Part shown: positions 61,610 through 64,000 of the stretch, one piece after another
How the letters are laid out: the number at the start of each line of letters is the position of its first letter
Position numbering within the stretch: the stretch's first letter is position 1
Assembly: GCF_003415655.1 (NCBI RefSeq)
Contig: NZ_QRHC01000010.1
Span: 117,498 to 181,497, forward strand
Direction: 5' to 3'
DNA length: 64,000 nucleotides
Origin: Vibrio maerlii
GTDB lineage: Bacteria; Pseudomonadota; Gammaproteobacteria; Enterobacterales; Vibrionaceae
The notes under the pieces: generated by a model
The model's database searches: none
What the model saw: the letters and a program-made list of their open reading frames with translations, nothing else
Told to the model about the DNA's origin: nothing
Translations under genes and position numbers: made by a program

Positions 61610-63698
61610 AGTTAAGTATTCAATAATTGTGCCATGCTATAACGAAGAGCATTATATTTCCAATATTTTAAAGTCATTAGAATTGACTGAATACGATGTC
61701 GATAAATTTGAAGTTATTGTTTCATTAAACAATTGTAAAGACAGAACTGAAGAAGTTGTTTGTAATTATAAGTCAACGTCTAAAATGAATATCAGAGTTG
61801 TGCATGAGCGTACACCAGGTGTTTCATATGCAAGAAATTTTGGTGCCAAATGTGCGGTTGGCGATTATTATATTTTCCTTGATGCTGATAATATAGTCCA
61901 AAAGTCTTTCTTCAGAGATGTAGATGAATTTTCTTCGGACCGTAACTTTTCTGTTGCCACAATTAAAACTATGCCCGATAGAAATAGCTTAAGAGGTTTT
62001 GTCTTCTTTTTCTTGCTGGAGTGGATAAAGGTAACTTTTCAAAAGCCTTTTGGGAAAAGTATTATACGAAAAGATATATTTGAAGAAATCAAAGGGTTTG
62101 ATACAGGTATTAAACTTGGAGAAAATATCGACGTTCTTTTGAAAGCCAAGAGGGCGAGTAAGCAGCATGGCGGAATATACCAACATTTAAGTAATTCCAT
62201 ATACTGCTCATTGAGAAGATTTGATGAGCAAGGATATACAAAGATTGCTTTACCTTGGTTGGTAGCCTACCTAGGGGTGAAAACGTTAGACTACAAGACC
62301 TTTTCTGAGATAGAAAAAGTTGATATTAAGCGCCGTAGATGGATACTTGATTCGCTTCCTGTTAGATACTTTCACTCATACTTACTATACCCAGTGTTAG
62401 AAAAGTTAGAAAATCGTAGTATTTCATCTAAGTTGAATTGTTTCTCAGAGTTTGAAGAGGCTGTAGGTAAGAGACGTGATGAAATCATAAAGCAAAAACT
62501 TTATACGGTCTTAAAAGAAGCAGGTGAACATGTACCTTATTATAGGCGACTATTTAAGGAATATAACTTCAAAGCAGAGGATATTCTAAAGGATATACGG
62601 AATATCGAGAAGCTACCTTATTTAACTAAAGATATAGTTCAACGAGAAGGCAATAATCTTATCGATGTTAGATACCAGAGTAATACCTTACATAAACGAA
62701 AAACAAGTGGTTCTTCAGGTGTTTCGACGTCAATTTATTATTCTCAAGAGGCACTAGATTGGAGTTCTGCTTCTCATCTATATGTGAGTTCCTGGTCTGG
62801 AAAAAAACCTCACATGAAGGAAATACATCTATCAACTAAGTTCCCTGAATCATTGCCTCTTCAAGAGCGAATTAGAGAGAACGTAAAATGTAAAGCTCTT
62901 AATCGTGCAAATATAACGACACATTCTTTTGATGATGTAGATATGGAGCACATACTTAGAGGAATAACAGAAGAGAACGCTTATAGTATTGAAGGTCACC
63001 CTTCTACATTATATGCATTGGCTCTGTATATCAAAAATAAAAACTTGTTGTTTTCCAAGCCACCGTTTGATGTATTTGTATCTACAGGTGAAGTCCTTGA
63101 CAGTAAGAAACGTGATGTGATTAAAAAGTATATTGGTTGTAGTATATACAATCGATATGGTAATGCTGAGTTTGGTGTTATTGCACATGAAAGAGAATGC
63201 TGTAACCAGTCTTTGAAAGTCATAGATAACATGGTGTTTCCTGAGTTATACAGTAGTGAACGCGACAATAGCGAACATTCCTCTTTAGGAAAAAGTGAAC
63301 TTGTCTTGAGCACCTTAACGAATACCGCGATGCCTCTTATTCGATACCGGACAGGTGATTTGGTTGAGAGTTTAGTTAAGAACGACAATGGCTACCTAAT
63401 TACTAATATTGAAGGTAGAGTTCACGATTTGGTTAATATTGGAAGTAAAATATATCCTACTCATTATATTCAGGATCTCTTTGGCAGACTAGGTGATATT
63501 ACCGAGTTTCAGATTGAAGCTGTTGATGATAGTAAGATCAATCTTTATATAGTGGCACCTAATGTTGATGAGCATCAAACAATAAAGTCAAAAGTCGAAA
63601 AGTGGTGGAATGAGTCAGTAGAGGTTCATTTTGTTCAACTCCATCAACTAAAGAAATCAGGGTGGCGTGATAAATTTAGATACGTTATCAGGCAATAG
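61599..63698 (+). CDS. Fusion of a GT2 glycosyltransferase and a CapK/PaaK-like adenylating domain
   Basis: About 699 residues from TTG 61599, which has AAAGGAAAAG upstream; ATG 61560 would add 13 residues and overlap the SDR gene further. Residues 1-250 are a GT-A domain (YSIIVPCYNEEHYISNIL, with the metal site FLDADNIV near 93). From about 280 to the end is a CapK-like domain: KTSGSSGVSTS near 367, IYNRYGNAEFGVIAH near 515, MPLIRYRTGDLV near 576 and GRVHDLVNIGSKIYPTHYIQ near 608. The two parts join near residue 250-280. The second half is a paralogue of the 45809 protein along its whole length. Confidence 0.82.
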   Translation: MTGKVKYSIIVPCYNEEHYISNILKSLELTEYDVDKFEVIVSLNNCKDRTEEVVCNYKSTSKMNIRVVHERTPGVSYARNFGAKCAVGDYYIFLDADNIVQKSFFRDVDEFSSDRNFSVATIKTMPDRNSLRGFVFFFLLEWIKVTFQKPFGKSIIRKDIFEEIKGFDTGIKLGENIDVLLKAKRASKQHGGIYQHLSNSIYCSLRRFDEQGYTKIALPWLVAYLGVKTLDYKTFSEIEKVDIKRRRWILDSLPVRYFHSYLLYPVLEKLENRSISSKLNCFSEFEEAVGKRRDEIIKQKLYTVLKEAGEHVPYYRRLFKEYNFKAEDILKDIRNIEKLPYLTKDIVQREGNNLIDVRYQSNTLHKRKTSGSSGVSTSIYYSQEALDWSSASHLYVSSWSGKKPHMKEIHLSTKFPESLPLQERIRENVKCKALNRANITTHSFDDVDMEHILRGITEENAYSIEGHPSTLYALALYIKNKNLLFSKPPFDVFVSTGEVLDSKKRDVIKKYIGCSIYNRYGNAEFGVIAHERECCNQSLKVIDNMVFPELYSSERDNSEHSSLGKSELVLSTLTNTAMPLIRYRTGDLVESLVKNDNGYLITNIEGRVHDLVNIGSKIYPTHYIQDLFGRLGDITEFQIEAVDDSKINLYIVAPNVDEHQTIKSKVEKWWNESVEVHFVQLHQLKKSGWRDKFRYVIRQ

Positions 63699-63730
63699 AA
63701 AAGATAAACATATGCTCAAGGGTATACTTT

Positions 63731-64000
63731 GAGACTGTCTTAAATTCTGTGTAACTGTCTAAACTTAAAGCCGTAATGGCTAAGGATAGGCACATGGATA
63801 AGAAAGCACTTGAAGCTTTTGCTAAAGAAGCTGCAAAGGGAATTAAAACTCCCGAAGACTTAACTGAATTCAGTCAGATGCTCAAAAAGATCACTGTTGA
63901 GGCTGCTCTCAACGCTGAAATGGATGAGCATCTTGGCTATGAAAAACACCAACCTTCTAAATCCAATAACAGCCGAAATGGAAAGAGTTCCAAGAGTGTA
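63731..64000 (+). mobile_element. IS256-family insertion sequence, left part
   Basis: The left end appears to start at GAGACTGTCTTAAATTCTGT (63731-63750), a form common to IS256 relatives, followed by the transposase gene. The right end lies beyond the window. It sits 32 bp after the fusion gene, at the apparent edge of the O-antigen cluster. Confidence 0.75.
63794..64000 (+). CDS. IS256-family transposase, N-terminal part
   Basis: The first 69 codons are present and the gene runs off the window. MDKKALEAFAKEAAKGIKTP, LKKITVEAALNAEMDEHLGY and NNSRNGKSSK are the typical N-terminal sequence of Mutator-type (IS256) transposases. The catalytic DDE residues are not in the window. Whether it is intact cannot be told. 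Confidence 0.88.
   Translation, partial: MDKKALEAFAKEAAKGIKTPEDLTEFSQMLKKITVEAALNAEMDEHLGYEKHQPSKSNNSRNGKSSKSV

Overview
The window reads as chromosomal DNA of a Vibrio. The protein sequences and the gene order (tex, greB, ompR-envZ, recG, spoT, rpoZ, gmk, then yicC, rph, pyrE, lpxL, slmA, coaBC, radC, rpmBG, mutM, coaD, then the LPS core genes ending at hldD) are those I know from Vibrionaceae. I cannot name the species from sequence alone. No tRNA, rRNA or CRISPR array was seen.

Layout. (1) 1-25 kb is housekeeping: transcription and stress (tex, greB, ompR/envZ, spoT, rpoZ), repair (recG, radC, mutM), nucleotide metabolism (gmk, an NCS2 purine permease, rph-pyrE), coenzyme A synthesis (coaBC, coaD), cell division control (slmA), ribosomal proteins (rpmB, rpmG; rpmG is only 55 codons) and lipid A acylation (lpxL). 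(2) 25.8-40.6 kb is the LPS core region: GT90, GT9 and GT2 transferases, Kdo kinase (kdkA), Kdo transferase (waaA), heptosyltransferase (waaF), O-antigen ligase (waaL), lpxM, ugd and hldD. It contains a decayed PP-loop gene and an intact pyruvyl-transferase-like gene at 31.2-32.7 kb. (3) 40.8-63.7 kb is a plus-strand, AT-rich O-antigen cluster. rmlBADC makes dTDP-rhamnose. A Wzm/Wzt-type ABC exporter follows, then a CapK-like adenylating protein coupled to a NodB-like deacetylase, six glycosyltransferases, manC/manB for GDP-mannose, and a last module (GT4, an unknown protein, an SDR, and a GT2-CapK fusion). The window ends inside an IS256-family element. Sugar nucleotides are made at the ends and middle of the cluster, chains are built by the transferases, exported by the ABC pair, and joined by WaaL to a core made by the genes on its left.

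The most interesting signals are: a compact control region before the purine permease (promoter, PurR-like operator, then a guanine-class purine riboswitch with unusual loops); the fusion of a GT2 transferase to a CapK/PaaK-like domain, with a free-standing paralogue at the other end of the cluster; a family of CTAG-rich hairpin repeats in nearly every spacer of the core region but not in the O-antigen cluster; two copies of a small element with 15-bp inverted ends; and a terminator-like hairpin between ompR and envZ.
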